39,034 nucleotides of DNA from Blastocatellia bacterium (GTDB lineage Bacteria; Acidobacteriota; Blastocatellia; HR10), in NCBI GenBank assembly GCA_035573895.1, contig DATLZR010000014.1:1-39034 (forward strand), given 5' to 3'. Below are positions 14,514 through 23,968 of this stretch, in pieces. The first letter of the stretch is position 1, and the number at the start of each line of letters is the position of its first letter. Made by a program: the position numbers and the translations under genes. Under the pieces are notes generated by a model, which had not been told where the DNA came from, did not search any database, and worked only from the letters and a program-made list of their open reading frames with translations.

Positions 14514-17438
14514 ATGCGGCTGCGAACGTTGAGCGGACGAACGATCCTGCTTCTGGGGATTACGGCGGCGGCGGTGGTCGTCGGCGGGCTCAATCTCCAG
14601 GCCCGGCTGAGGAGTCCTCAGATTCCCTCCGATGGCGTGATCTGGGCGGATTCACCCGGGGGAGTGAAAGCGGAGATTGTTGATCCTTCGGGTCCGGCGG
14701 CTCGCGCCGGAGTGCGTCGGGGCGATCTACTGATCGGCATCAGCCTCGATGGAGGCCGCGATTTCGATGAGATCACCCGCGCCAGCGATGTTCAGATCTA
14801 TCTCGACACGGCGGGCGTGCACCATCCGGTGTCGTATCTGATCGAGCGGCGCAATGCCTACGGCGATGCGTCACGCTGGGCCGCCGATCTCACCGGACTG
14901 CAAGCGAAACCCCAGCGCCTGTGGCGTGGTCTTTATCTGGCCGCCATCGGATTGGTCTATCTCATCATCGGGCTCTACGTCCTCATTCGCCAGGGGCGGT
15001 CTCCCTACACGCGTCACTTCTACGTCATCTGCCTGGCCGCTTTCATCGTCCACTTCTACAGCTTCACGGAGCAGCTCGACCGTCTGGATTGGATTGTTTT
15101 CCTCGCCGACAACGCGGCGTTGACGTTGCTGGCTCCGCTCTTTCTCCACTTCGCCGCTCTCTTCCCGATCAAGCAGCAAATCGTCGAGAGCCGTCGTGTG
15201 GTCACCGCCGTGCTTTACATCCCGGCCATGATCATGCTGGGGCTGGAGGCTCTGCTGGTCATGCGCTGGCGTCCGACCGCCGACGTGGCGTTGCGTCTGC
15301 GCATGGGGCTCGATTCGGCGGAGGTCATCCAGTTCATCCTCTGCTTCCTCATCGGTGGAGCATTGCTCGTTCGCACCTTCACCCGAGCCGAGAGCCCGAT
15401 CCTGCGGCAGCAGATGAAATGGGTCGTCTGGGGATTGGGCGTGAGCATCGTTCCCTTCACCGCCTATCAGGTCTACTCCTACTTCATCAATCCCAACGCC
15501 TCGCCGGTAATCGAAGCGATCGCCGTCGGACCGCTCATTTTCATTCCGCTGTCGTTCGGCTACTCGATTGTGCGCTACCGCCTGATGGATGTGGACGTGA
15601 TCATGCGGCGCAGCGTCGTTCATGCTCTGGCGACGGCGTCGGTTCTCGCTCTCTATCTCGCGCTGTTGATCAAGGGAGCCGACATCGTGGATTGGGTTGT
15701 TCCCAATGCGCCGCTGTGGCTGGTCCAGGCGGTCACGGTCACGGGCATGCTCATCATCGCCATGCTCTTCGCCCCGGTGCGCAACTGGATGCAGCAGCAG
15801 ATGGATCGCCTTTTTTACGGTCCCCGCTACAGCGCCCGGGCCAGCCTCGGCCAGTTCATCCAGACCATTTCCGCCACCACCGCTCTCGACCCTCTGCTGT
15901 CGTCGGTTGCCGAACGGCTCGGCGAGATGGTGCCCGTGGGCAAGATCGTCATCTTCATTGAAGACGCGTCAGCCCCGGCGGGTTATCGGATCGCCTTCAG
16001 TTCCGAAGGGAGCGAACAACGGCCTCTTCCTCCCGGGTTCGCTGATGTGATTCGTACGGAGAGCGCTTCGCAGGGAGTGCTCTCGGTCGAGGTCACCCCC
16101 TGGTTGCCCGAATCCTTTCTCGCTCACTTCCGCGACCTTCACTACTTCGTCCCCTGCATCGTGCGGGATCGCATGGTGGCCATCATCGGATTGGGACGGA
16201 ACGCGGAGGCTCCATTACTCACGTCGGAAGAGATCGAGCTGCTGCGGGCGATTTCCGGCTATGTCGCCGTTGCCATCGAGAACAGCTTGCTCTATCAAGA
16301 ACAAGCCGCACGAGCGGCCGAACTGGCTGAACTGAAGGAATTCAACGAAAGCATCATCGAGTCCATCAACGTCGGGATCCTGGCCCTTACTCCCGAAGGG
16401 CGCATCACGACCTGCAACAGTGCTCTGGAAGAACTCCTCGGCCTGCCTCGCAGTCAGGCCATCGGCCAGCCGATTGATAGCGTCCTCGATCCGGAACTCG
16501 TGCGGGCTCTCCGTCAGATCGTGGGACATGAGGGGTGGGTGGTGGATGAGGCTCGAACTCTCTACAAGTTTCGCCTGGTACTCGGCGAGGATCGAGACCT
16601 CGTTCTCAACATCTCCCTCACTCCGTTTGTGACGCCTCAGGGGCAGAATGTCGGCTCGCTTCTGGTCCTGGAAGACCTCACCCACCGCGTGCGACTCGAA
16701 GAACAGTTGCAGCAGCGAGAAAAACTCTCCTCGATCGGGCTTCTCGCCGCGGGCGTCGCTCACGAAGTCAATACGCCGCTGGCCGGCATCGCCAGCTATA
16801 CGCAGATGCTGTTGCGACAGTTTCCTCCGAGCGATCCGCGTCGGGCACTGCTGGAGAAGATCCAGACGCAGGCCATGCGGGCTTCGAACATCGTCACCAA
16901 CCTCCTCAATTTCGCCCGCGTTGAACGGACGGACTTCGCCGAATTGGATCTCCATCAGGTTCTCGACGACACGCTCCAGCTCATTGAGCCACAGTTGCGC
17001 ACGAGTGGAATTGTCGTGGTGAAGGACTACGCTCCGGAACTGCCCGCGATTCTGGGGAATTTCACCAAGCTTCAGCAAGTCTTCATGAACCTCATCCTCA
17101 ATGCCCGCGACGCCATGCCCGATGGAGGACAGCTCACCTTGCGAACTGACGCTCGTGATGCAGTGGTGGAGGTGGAGGTCATAGATACCGGCGTCGGTAT
17201 TCCCCCGGAACATCTCTCCAAAATTTACGATCCCTTCTTCACCACCAAAGAGATCGGACGCGGAACGGGACTCGGTCTGGCGCTCACCTACGGGATCGTC
17301 CAGGAGCACGCCGGCCGTATCTCGGTCGAAAGCAAAGTGGGGTGTGGAACCCGGTTCACTCTCACGTTCCCGGCGGCTCGCGTCGCCCGCATTCCCTCTC
17401 GCCGCCGCGAGGAATACGCCACCGCGACCGGTGACTAA
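14514..17438 (+). CDS. membrane sensor histidine kinase with PDZ, GAF and PAS domains
   Basis: This 974-aa protein starts with a membrane anchor (about 10-27), then a PDZ-like domain (about 38-110, including DPSGPAARAGVRRGDLLIGI). A multi-helix membrane region follows (about 138-430), then a GAF-like domain (about 450-600) and a PAS domain (about 615-735). The HisKA domain carries the H-box HEVNTPLAG (His750). The HATPase has the N-box NLILNARDAMPDG, G1 DTGVGIP and G2 GTGLGLALTYGIV. It should autophosphorylate on His750 and pass phosphate to a response regulator. None is encoded nearby, so it is an orphan kinase here. The kinase core resembles NtrB/AtoS-type enzymes, whose partners are often sigma-54 activators. 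Confidence 0.9.
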   Translation: MRLRTLSGRTILLLGITAAAVVVGGLNLQARLRSPQIPSDGVIWADSPGGVKAEIVDPSGPAARAGVRRGDLLIGISLDGGRDFDEITRASDVQIYLDTAGVHHPVSYLIERRNAYGDASRWAADLTGLQAKPQRLWRGLYLAAIGLVYLIIGLYVLIRQGRSPYTRHFYVICLAAFIVHFYSFTEQLDRLDWIVFLADNAALTLLAPLFLHFAALFPIKQQIVESRRVVTAVLYIPAMIMLGLEALLVMRWRPTADVALRLRMGLDSAEVIQFILCFLIGGALLVRTFTRAESPILRQQMKWVVWGLGVSIVPFTAYQVYSYFINPNASPVIEAIAVGPLIFIPLSFGYSIVRYRLMDVDVIMRRSVVHALATASVLALYLALLIKGADIVDWVVPNAPLWLVQAVTVTGMLIIAMLFAPVRNWMQQQMDRLFYGPRYSARASLGQFIQTISATTALDPLLSSVAERLGEMVPVGKIVIFIEDASAPAGYRIAFSSEGSEQRPLPPGFADVIRTESASQGVLSVEVTPWLPESFLAHFRDLHYFVPCIVRDRMVAIIGLGRNAEAPLLTSEEIELLRAISGYVAVAIENSLLYQEQAARAAELAELKEFNESIIESINVGILALTPEGRITTCNSALEELLGLPRSQAIGQPIDSVLDPELVRALRQIVGHEGWVVDEARTLYKFRLVLGEDRDLVLNISLTPFVTPQGQNVGSLLVLEDLTHRVRLEEQLQQREKLSSIGLLAAGVAHEVNTPLAGIASYTQMLLRQFPPSDPRRALLEKIQTQAMRASNIVTNLLNFARVERTDFAELDLHQVLDDTLQLIEPQLRTSGIVVVKDYAPELPAILGNFTKLQQVFMNLILNARDAMPDGGQLTLRTDARDAVVEVEVIDTGVGIPPEHLSKIYDPFFTTKEIGRGTGLGLALTYGIVQEHAGRISVESKVGCGTRFTLTFPAARVARIPSRRREEYATATGD

Positions 17439-17860
17439 GGCTTCCTCGTGATTTCCAGCATTCGTTTCTGGCAGAACCCTCTCGGTTGCGGACATTGCTG
17501 TGCCCCCCGGAAGCTGCCGCCCGGAAGCCGACGCTCATCCCGAACGAAGGAAACGATCCCTTCGCATCGTCGGCCTGCGAGGTGGACTATTTGTTCACAG
17601 GAATCGCCCGTGTGCTCATGCCCGCCACGAGGAATGAAAATGCGTCTGCCAACGGATCAAAGGGGCCAACTGATGAGCGATCCGCTGGAACCTTTCATCC
17701 GTGGGGAGATCATTTTCAAGGGAGTTCCTCATGGAAGCCAAGCTTCCACCGGGAAACCATGAAAAATCTCACCGCAGAAGGACACGGATGGGCACGCCGT
17801 GAAGGGGACGATCCGCGTTAATCCGTGTCCATCTGTGGTGACTGTCGGAGGAGGATAGCG
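17439..17860. repeat. intergenic region with palindromic element at 17772-17838
   Basis: No gene is supported in these 422 bases. The main structure is an inverted repeat: the left arm at 17772-17789 (CCGCAGAAGGACACGGAT) pairs with the right arm at 17821-17838 (ATCCGTGTCCATCTGTGG), 16 of 18 positions matching. The right arm resembles that of the element at 35269-35331 (13 of 18 positions), so they may belong to one interspersed family. Confidence 0.5.
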
Positions 17861-19786
17861 ATGACACGATACATCTCGGTCACTCTCTTCATCGTGACGG
17901 TTTTGCTCATCGGGAGTTTTCCGAGGACCGGCGTCCTCGCGGTTGCTCGTGCAGCGGGCCAGATCCCGCCCATTGTTCTTGAGGTGGACGCCCGGGAAGC
18001 TCCGCGGAAGATTTTGCATGCGCGGCTGACGATTCCGGTCACACCGGGACCGTTGACCTTATACTATCCCAAATGGCTTCCGGGAGAACACGGACCGACC
18101 GGACCGATTCTCAATCTGGCGGGATTGAAACTGAGTGCCGGAGGTCAGACCATTTCCTGGCAGCGTGATCCGGTGGAGATGTACGCCTTTCACTGTCAGA
18201 TTCCCGCCGGAGCCCGCAGTCTCGAGGTGGCCCTTGATTTTCTTCTGCCCGTCGGTGGGGATGGATTCACCTCGGCCGCGTCCACGACGGCACAGCTTGC
18301 CGTCATCAACTGGAATCAGGTGCTGCTCTATCCCCAGGGGCGCCGAACCGATGACCTCCTCTACGCGGTGCGACTGCAGTTGCCTTCGGGCTGGCGCTAC
18401 GCAACGGCTCTTCGCAAAGCGAGAGAATCCGCCGGAGTGATCGAGTTCGAGCCGGTCTCGCTCACGATGCTGGTGGATTCGCCGCTTCTGGCTGGAGCCC
18501 ACATGCGCACGATCACGCTGACGACCGAGCCATCCCCGCCGACCTTCATCCATCTGGCGGCGGATAGCCCGGAGGCGCTGGAAATGAGTCCGAAGATGAT
18601 CGCGGATTTGAAGCAACTCGTCAGCGAAGCTGGCGCTCTCTTCGGAGCCTACCACCACACCGAATATCACTTTCTTCTCGCCCTGAGCGACCATGTCGCC
18701 CATTTCGGTCTGGAACATCATCAGTCGAGCGATAACCGCGTGCCGGAACGGACGCTTCTGGAGGACGCCCTTCGGAAAGTCCACATCGGCGTTCTCTCCC
18801 ACGAGTACGTGCACTCCTGGAACGGCAAATATCGCCGTCCGGCCGACCTCACGACGAGCGACTACGGTCAGCCGATGGTGGGCGATCTACTGTGGGTCTA
18901 CGAAGGGCTCACGCAATATCTGGGAGGCGTGCTGGCGGCGCGCAGCGGACTGTGGTCGCCGGAAGAGTATGAGCAGGCGCTGGCCGTAGCAGCGGCATCG
19001 CTCGATCACCGGCCGGGACGAAGCTGGCGGCCGCTGGCCGACACGACGCGAGCGGCTCAGATCCTCTACGGAGCACCGGCGGCATGGGATGCCTGGCGTC
19101 GCGGCGTGGATTTTTACGACGAGGGGTGGCTTCTCTGGCTGGAGGTTGACGCGATCATCCGCAGTGAAACCCGGGGCGCTCGGTCGCTTGATGATTTTTG
19201 CCGCCGCTTTCACGGAGGGACATCCGGCGGCCCCACGGTCAAACCGTACACCTTTGACGATCTTGTGGCGACGCTCGCCGAAGTCGCTCCCTACGACTGG
19301 CGCGGCTTTTTCACAACGCGGCTGGCTGCGACAACACCACGAGCGCCGCTTGGCGGCATCGAACGAAGCGGCTGGCGCCTGGTCTATCGGGAAACGCCTT
19401 CCGATTTCCAGCAGGCCCTCGAACAGGTCAGCCGAATCCTCGATCTCGCGTACTCGCTTGGCCTGCGCCTGCGCGATGACGGCCTCATTCTCGATGTGGT
19501 GCCGGAGACCGTCGCCGCTCGCGCCGGTCTCGGTCCGGGAATGCGGCTCGTCGCGGTGAATGGACGACGGTTCGCTCCCCACATTCTGCGAGCGGCCCTC
19601 CGGGCAGCCAGGACCAGTTCGGATCCCATCGAGCTGCTCGTCGAAAGCGAAGAGTTCTACAAGACCTATCGGCTCGCCTATCACGAGGGCGAACGGTATC
19701 CTCACCTGGAGCGCGACGCGTCGCGGCCCGATCTCCTCAGCCAAATCCTCAAACCGCGCCAGACCCGTATCGCCACCTCTCGATAA
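17861..19786 (+). CDS. M61-family (glycyl aminopeptidase-like) metallopeptidase with PDZ domain
   Basis: This 641-aa exported protein has a signal peptide (about 1-32) and an N-terminal beta domain. The zinc peptidase core has HEYVH (His314, Glu315, His318) and third ligand Glu348 in YEGLT. The motif HHQSSDNRVPE upstream is typical of M61 peptidases. A C-terminal PDZ-like domain follows (about 535-610, LILDVVPETVAARAGLGPGMR). Family members cleave peptides with N-terminal Gly or Ala; the substrate here is unknown. The ATG at 17861 has GGAGGA about 8 bases upstream; upstream codons in the frame fall within the palindromic element. It converges on the receptor gene and is separated from it by a strong hairpin. 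Confidence 0.85.
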   Translation: MTRYISVTLFIVTVLLIGSFPRTGVLAVARAAGQIPPIVLEVDAREAPRKILHARLTIPVTPGPLTLYYPKWLPGEHGPTGPILNLAGLKLSAGGQTISWQRDPVEMYAFHCQIPAGARSLEVALDFLLPVGGDGFTSAASTTAQLAVINWNQVLLYPQGRRTDDLLYAVRLQLPSGWRYATALRKARESAGVIEFEPVSLTMLVDSPLLAGAHMRTITLTTEPSPPTFIHLAADSPEALEMSPKMIADLKQLVSEAGALFGAYHHTEYHFLLALSDHVAHFGLEHHQSSDNRVPERTLLEDALRKVHIGVLSHEYVHSWNGKYRRPADLTTSDYGQPMVGDLLWVYEGLTQYLGGVLAARSGLWSPEEYEQALAVAAASLDHRPGRSWRPLADTTRAAQILYGAPAAWDAWRRGVDFYDEGWLLWLEVDAIIRSETRGARSLDDFCRRFHGGTSGGPTVKPYTFDDLVATLAEVAPYDWRGFFTTRLAATTPRAPLGGIERSGWRLVYRETPSDFQQALEQVSRILDLAYSLGLRLRDDGLILDVVPETVAARAGLGPGMRLVAVNGRRFAPHILRAALRAARTSSDPIELLVESEEFYKTYRLAYHEGERYPHLERDASRPDLLSQILKPRQTRIATSR

Positions 19787-19903
19787 TATTCACGAACACA
19801 ACCGGAGCGATCCCTCGTCACAGAGGGGCGCTCCGGCACAAAAGGGGGACCTGTTTCCCGGGACGTCTATCCCTACCCCGCCATGGGGAAGCGTAGCGGA
19901 TAA

Positions 19904-19939
19904 GTCGGGGAGACTTCAGGGGGAAGAAGTCTCCCCGAC
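19904..19939. terminator. bidirectional hairpin between convergent genes
   Basis: GTCGGGGAGACTTC (19904-19917) and GAAGTCTCCCCGAC (19926-19939) form a perfect 14-bp stem with an 8-base loop. It lies between the M61 peptidase gene (plus) and the first receptor gene (minus). No strong T-run follows on either strand, so it may stop transcription only partly or protect 3' ends. Confidence 0.6.
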
Positions 19940-19952
19940 GCTCACTCACCTT

Positions 19953-22900
19953 TTACCAGTTAATGGCCAGGGTAAAGGTGATGACGCGCGATCCTCCGCT
20001 TTGACTGTTGATGCGAGCGAAGGTCGCGGAATCAAAGGTCAAACTGCCGATGGCGAAGTTGGTGTTGTTGAAGGCATTGATGAAGGCCGCCTTGAATTCC
20101 ACGTTGGCCTTCTCGGTGAAGTACGTGCGCTTGATGAGCGAAAGATCGGTCTGGAAGAAGCGCGGACCGTTAATGGACGCCCGCGGGAAGTTCCCAAACG
20201 TCCCCGGAGCAGGAGAGGCGAGGAGTCCTTCCTTGAGCGTCGCCGTTTGCAGACGACCGGCTGAATCCACCGTGATGTTAAGCAGCGCCGGATTGATGAA
20301 GAACACTCCCGAACCGGTGCGGAAGATGCCGAAGTTCTTCTTGAACTCCTCGAAGCTGATGCCGACCAGTTGAGCAGGGTTCAGTTCCGGATTGAAGTTG
20401 TTGAACGTGGAGCGGCCGGAGAAGACGGCAATCGGCGGCCGGGACTGCCAGTTGATGATGCTTCCCACGGACCACCCTTCGATGACCTTGCGGATGACTC
20501 CCGGTCCACCGGACCAGAAGCGACGGCCCGGTCCGACCGGCAGCTCATAGAGGAAGTTGGCGATGAACCGGTGCGTCTGATCGAATCCGGAGCGGTGGCG
20601 ATCCAGCCGAGGATTGCGCAGCGTGCGGAAGGATTCGAGCGTGCTCTGGCTGCCCTCGCTGTCGGTGATGGCCTTGCTGAAGGTGTAATTGGCCTGGAGG
20701 TAGAGTCCGCTCGACACCCGCCGCCGCAATTCGATCTGCAAGGAGTTGTAGTTGGAGAACGAGGCATTGGTCAGCAGCCGCGCGAAGGCGGCAAAGGGAT
20801 TGGCCACAAAGAAGTTGGGCGGCAACTTCGCTCGATTCGCCGCGTAGGTCGGGCTGAAAGCGAGCGTTTGCGCCATCGCTCCCACGTTGTTGTTGACAAG
20901 CGCCGTGATGAAGGTCGAGCTGGCAAAACCGACCGAGGCTGGCAGCCCGCTGAACAAGGTCGAGAGGATCGGCAGCGGAACCGTTCCCGGGGCCCCCGGA
21001 GCGAAGCTGCGTCCCCCGTTGATCTCCAGGTTCTTTTGCGCGTTGAGGAACTCCTGCAGGAAGCCGTTCTCGAAGATGTTGACCTCGTTATAGTCAATGG
21101 CGCGGAAGATCTTCACGGCGTGGTTGCCCACGTAGCGGATCTCCAGAGCGGTATTGCGCGCAATCTCCCGCTCGATGCCGAACGACCACTGCTGCACGTA
21201 GGGCGTTCGGAGGTTCGGATCGAACGTCCAGAGGCCGTTGTTGGGATTGACGGCGAAGTTCTCCGCATCGGTCACCGGCATCTTGAACGTGGGGGTCGGC
21301 AAAGGAACGCCCGCCGCTGTGAGCACGCCCGTCGGCGTCGTATTGGCCACCGTCTGAATCAAACCGGGATTGGTGGTTCCTACGCCCAGCGCGTTGCTCA
21401 CGACGGTGAACCCATCGCGGAGATAGCTGATCGAGAAGCCGGCGCGAATGGCGCTCTTCCCTTCACCGCCGAAGAGCCAGCGCAAGAGCCGGTTTTTCGG
21501 CTCCGGCGAGTAGGCGAATCCGATGAAGGGAGCGAAGTTGTTCGTATCGTTCTTGTAGAGAGGTCGTCCGGTCTTCCCGCTGACGAAGTCAATGATCGTC
21601 GGCGCTGATCCCTTGAGCACTCCGGGATTGAACAAATTGCCCGGTCCCGAAATGCCGAACAGGCCCGCCACCCCGCCGAGCGGTTGAATCGCCAGCCCGT
21701 TGGGGATTGTCGGCACGGCCAGGAATTCGTAGCGCACTCCGTAGTTGAGGGTAAAGTTGCGCACAATCCGCCATTGATCCTGGAAGTAAAAGCTCACTTC
21801 ACGCTGACGGAAGACGCGCTCGCGCGTGGCTCCGGGAACGAACCCCGACGTCGGACTGGTGACGTTGAACGTGCGTTGAGCCGAACCGAGCAGCCCCACC
21901 AAATCACGGTAGATCGGTCGGGCGCGATTGACAATCGCCGTTCCCGTAGCGCCGGCAGGGAGATTCGGGAAGGCGGTGTTCAAAATGCCGTCGGGATTAG
22001 CCGTGTTCGTCCCCAATGCGATCGTCGGGTGAATCCCCGCATCGTTGAAGGTCACCGCCGAAATGGAGACCGCTTCTGCTCCCATGCGGAACGTGTGCGT
22101 CTTCCTCACCCAGGAGAAGTTGTCCACGAACTGATAGACGAGCGTATTGCGCCCCTGGGACATGAACGTCAGCTCAGGTGTCGTGACCGAACCGAATGTC
22201 GTGAAAAACGGCTTATCCGGGGGAGCTTCGCGCAAAAATCCCACCGGCGCTCGCTGATGCCCGTAGCGAACCTCATTGGCAAACGACGTACCGAAGGTGG
22301 AATGGATGGCCGCCGCCGTCAGCCAGCGCGTGGACTCCTGAAAGGCATTGATACCCCCAGGGAATGGGGACTCCAACCCGTTGAACGTGTCGGGCGTCAG
22401 GATGAAGTGGGCGCGATGCAGCACCCACTCGAGCTTGTGCGATCCCCACCTGTCGAACAGCTTTTGGTCAATGCGCAAACTGATCTTGTCGTTGTTGTTG
22501 ACGCCCGCCACGTTGTAACGGAAACCGGCGGTATTGAGCCCATCTCCCACGAGCGTGTTGTTCGGCGCCGGCATTGCATTCAGCACCGCCGACGTGATCG
22601 GATTGAGCGTCTTCACATTCCCGATCTGGAGCAGATTGACGGATTGAAGCTGACCATTGGCTCCGATATAGCGGAAGATCCCCTGTCGTGCTTCCGGCGT
22701 GAGAACCGTTCGGTTCCGGGTGGCCGAGAAGGGCTCGCGGAATCCTTCGTAGGAGAAGAACCAGAAGCTCCGGTTCCGTCCGTCATAGATCTTGGGCAGA
22801 TAGACGGGACCGTTGGTGACGAACCCGAACCAGTTCTGGAGCTGGATCGGTCGTGGAGTCCCCGTCGCATTGTTGAAGAACGAGTTGGCATTGAGATTGT

Positions 22901-23660
22901 CGTTGCGATGCTGCCAGAAGACCTTCCCGTGGAACTCGTTGCCCCCCGAAGGCGTGACAATACGCACCTGAGCGACGCCACGACCCGCATCTGATCCCAC
23001 CGTTCCAATCGTCACGCTGAACTCATTGGTTGATTCCAGCGAGGGAGCCGTGATGGCAAAGAACGAGTCAGTCTTCACGAAATTGTCCATCGCATTGATG
23101 CCATCCTGGGTGACGTTGGTGGCCGTGCCCCGCAGCCCCCCGACGGAAGCACTGCGCGTGTCAGTGCCGATGACGGCAATGCCCGCTTGCAATCGAGCCA
23201 GCTCAATCGGATTACGGTTGGGCAGAGGAAGATCTCTCACCTGACGCGCATTGATGACATTGGTGAGCGTCGGGCTGACGGTGTTGATCACGGCTTGTGC
23301 CTCCCCAACCACCGTGACCTCTTCTGTGACAGCTCCAACCTCAAGGCTCACAGTGATCCGGGCCGGGATGGACACTTCGATGACCACGTCCTGGATTTCA
23401 GCTCGCTTGAACCCCTGAGCTTCTACGGAAACGGTATATCGGCCGATGGGGAGCGAAGGAAGGACAAATGCTCCCTGAGCATCGGTCGTGGCGCGAAACT
23501 GAGCCCCCGTGGCAATGTTTTTCACCGTCACAGAGGCGCCGGGAATGGCCGCGCCGACCGGGTCCGTCACGATCCCCGTTAAGCTTCCCGACGTCTGACC
23601 AAACACCGGTACACTGCTGAGCATCAAAAGCGTCAACAAAACAGCGATATGGTGTCTCAC
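19953..23660 (-). CDS. TonB-dependent receptor with carboxypeptidase-regulatory N-terminal domain (copy 1)
   Basis: This 1235-aa outer-membrane receptor has a signal peptide (1-21, ending VPVFG-Q) and a carboxypeptidase-regulatory-like domain (about 25-105, GSLTGIVTDPVGAAIPGASV). A plug domain follows (about 125-260, VNVTQ-DGINAMDN region), then a long beta-barrel ending in the aromatic C-terminus TFTLAINW. Such Oar-like proteins import large substrates with TonB energy; the ligand is unknown. I chose the GTG at 23660 because AAGGAGG lies just before it and the layout mirrors the second receptor (AAGGAGGGAAAC then (A/G)TGAGACA), which gives matching lengths. It has its own sigma-54-type promoter. 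Confidence 0.88.
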   Translation of the reverse strand: MRHHIAVLLTLLMLSSVPVFGQTSGSLTGIVTDPVGAAIPGASVTVKNIATGAQFRATTDAQGAFVLPSLPIGRYTVSVEAQGFKRAEIQDVVIEVSIPARITVSLEVGAVTEEVTVVGEAQAVINTVSPTLTNVINARQVRDLPLPNRNPIELARLQAGIAVIGTDTRSASVGGLRGTATNVTQDGINAMDNFVKTDSFFAITAPSLESTNEFSVTIGTVGSDAGRGVAQVRIVTPSGGNEFHGKVFWQHRNDNLNANSFFNNATGTPRPIQLQNWFGFVTNGPVYLPKIYDGRNRSFWFFSYEGFREPFSATRNRTVLTPEARQGIFRYIGANGQLQSVNLLQIGNVKTLNPITSAVLNAMPAPNNTLVGDGLNTAGFRYNVAGVNNNDKISLRIDQKLFDRWGSHKLEWVLHRAHFILTPDTFNGLESPFPGGINAFQESTRWLTAAAIHSTFGTSFANEVRYGHQRAPVGFLREAPPDKPFFTTFGSVTTPELTFMSQGRNTLVYQFVDNFSWVRKTHTFRMGAEAVSISAVTFNDAGIHPTIALGTNTANPDGILNTAFPNLPAGATGTAIVNRARPIYRDLVGLLGSAQRTFNVTSPTSGFVPGATRERVFRQREVSFYFQDQWRIVRNFTLNYGVRYEFLAVPTIPNGLAIQPLGGVAGLFGISGPGNLFNPGVLKGSAPTIIDFVSGKTGRPLYKNDTNNFAPFIGFAYSPEPKNRLLRWLFGGEGKSAIRAGFSISYLRDGFTVVSNALGVGTTNPGLIQTVANTTPTGVLTAAGVPLPTPTFKMPVTDAENFAVNPNNGLWTFDPNLRTPYVQQWSFGIEREIARNTALEIRYVGNHAVKIFRAIDYNEVNIFENGFLQEFLNAQKNLEINGGRSFAPGAPGTVPLPILSTLFSGLPASVGFASSTFITALVNNNVGAMAQTLAFSPTYAANRAKLPPNFFVANPFAAFARLLTNASFSNYNSLQIELRRRVSSGLYLQANYTFSKAITDSEGSQSTLESFRTLRNPRLDRHRSGFDQTHRFIANFLYELPVGPGRRFWSGGPGVIRKVIEGWSVGSIINWQSRPPIAVFSGRSTFNNFNPELNPAQLVGISFEEFKKNFGIFRTGSGVFFINPALLNITVDSAGRLQTATLKEGLLASPAPGTFGNFPRASINGPRFFQTDLSLIKRTYFTEKANVEFKAAFINAFNNTNFAIGSLTFDSATFARINSQSGGSRVITFTLAINW

Positions 23661-23692
23661 CGTGTTTCCCTCCTTAGCTTCGTGTTGAAAAA

Positions 23693-23723
23693 CGGAAGGC
23701 GTTAAAACCGCTTTGCGCTTCCG
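23693..23723 (-). other. 5'-leader hairpin of receptor copy 1
   Basis: CGGAAG (23693-23698) and CTTCCG (23718-23723) close a stem with further inner pairing (GCG/CGC-type). It lies 33 bases before the start codon and, from the promoter position, at the predicted 5' end of the mRNA. A structure in the same place precedes receptor copy 2. Confidence 0.45.
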
Positions 23724-23735
23724 ACACTGAAAAAG

Positions 23736-23750
23736 GCAAACGGTGTGCCA
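23736..23750 (-). promoter_or_regulatory. sigma-54 (-24/-12) promoter of receptor copy 1
   Basis: Read on the minus strand this is TGGCAC (complement at 23745-23750), 5 bases, TTGC (complement at 23736-23739), the canonical RpoN -24/-12 spacing. The expected start of transcription is near 23725, giving a leader of about 65 bases. Receptor copy 2 has the same signal at the matching position, which makes chance unlikely. Confidence 0.7.
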
Positions 23751-23827
23751 CATCGGTCCCCATAAGGTAACTTCCTGAGGCTCCAGCAATTACAGGGTTA
23801 CAAAAATTTGCAATGACAGGAGTCTTT

Positions 23828-23860
23828 CCATTTTTTCGGAAAGTCCATCCGAAATTTTGG
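23828..23860 (-). promoter_or_regulatory. palindromic upstream activator site of receptor copy 1
   Basis: CCATTTTTTCGGA (23828-23840), a 7-base spacer, and TCCGAAATTTTGG (23848-23860) form a near-palindrome. It begins 78 bases beyond the end of the -24 element (23750), the same offset as at receptor copy 2. The 36-base block 23826-23861 is identical to 27843-27878 except one base. Position near -120 fits an enhancer site for a sigma-54 activator. Confidence 0.65.
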
Positions 23861-23909
23861 ACGACTTGCGGGTTCACCCCGAACCCGGAGGGACTTTAAG
23901 AGGGGGAGA

Positions 23910-23954
23910 GACTCACGATGCCGGCGGCTCTTTGCAGAGGCGGCATCGTGAGTC
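23910..23954 (-). terminator. hairpin downstream of receptor copy 2
   Basis: GACTCACGATGCCG (23910-23923) and CGGCATCGTGAGTC (23941-23954) are a perfect 14-bp inverted repeat with a 17-base loop, 14 bases after the stop codon of receptor copy 2. There is no clear T-run, so it is a likely but not certain terminator. It separates the two receptor transcription units. Confidence 0.55.
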
Positions 23955-23968
23955 CTCCAGATCAGCTC

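Noticed and set aside
17448-17821. Short frames after the histidine kinase as a possible response regulator
   Set aside because: None contains a receiver-domain pattern, and they span the palindromic element.
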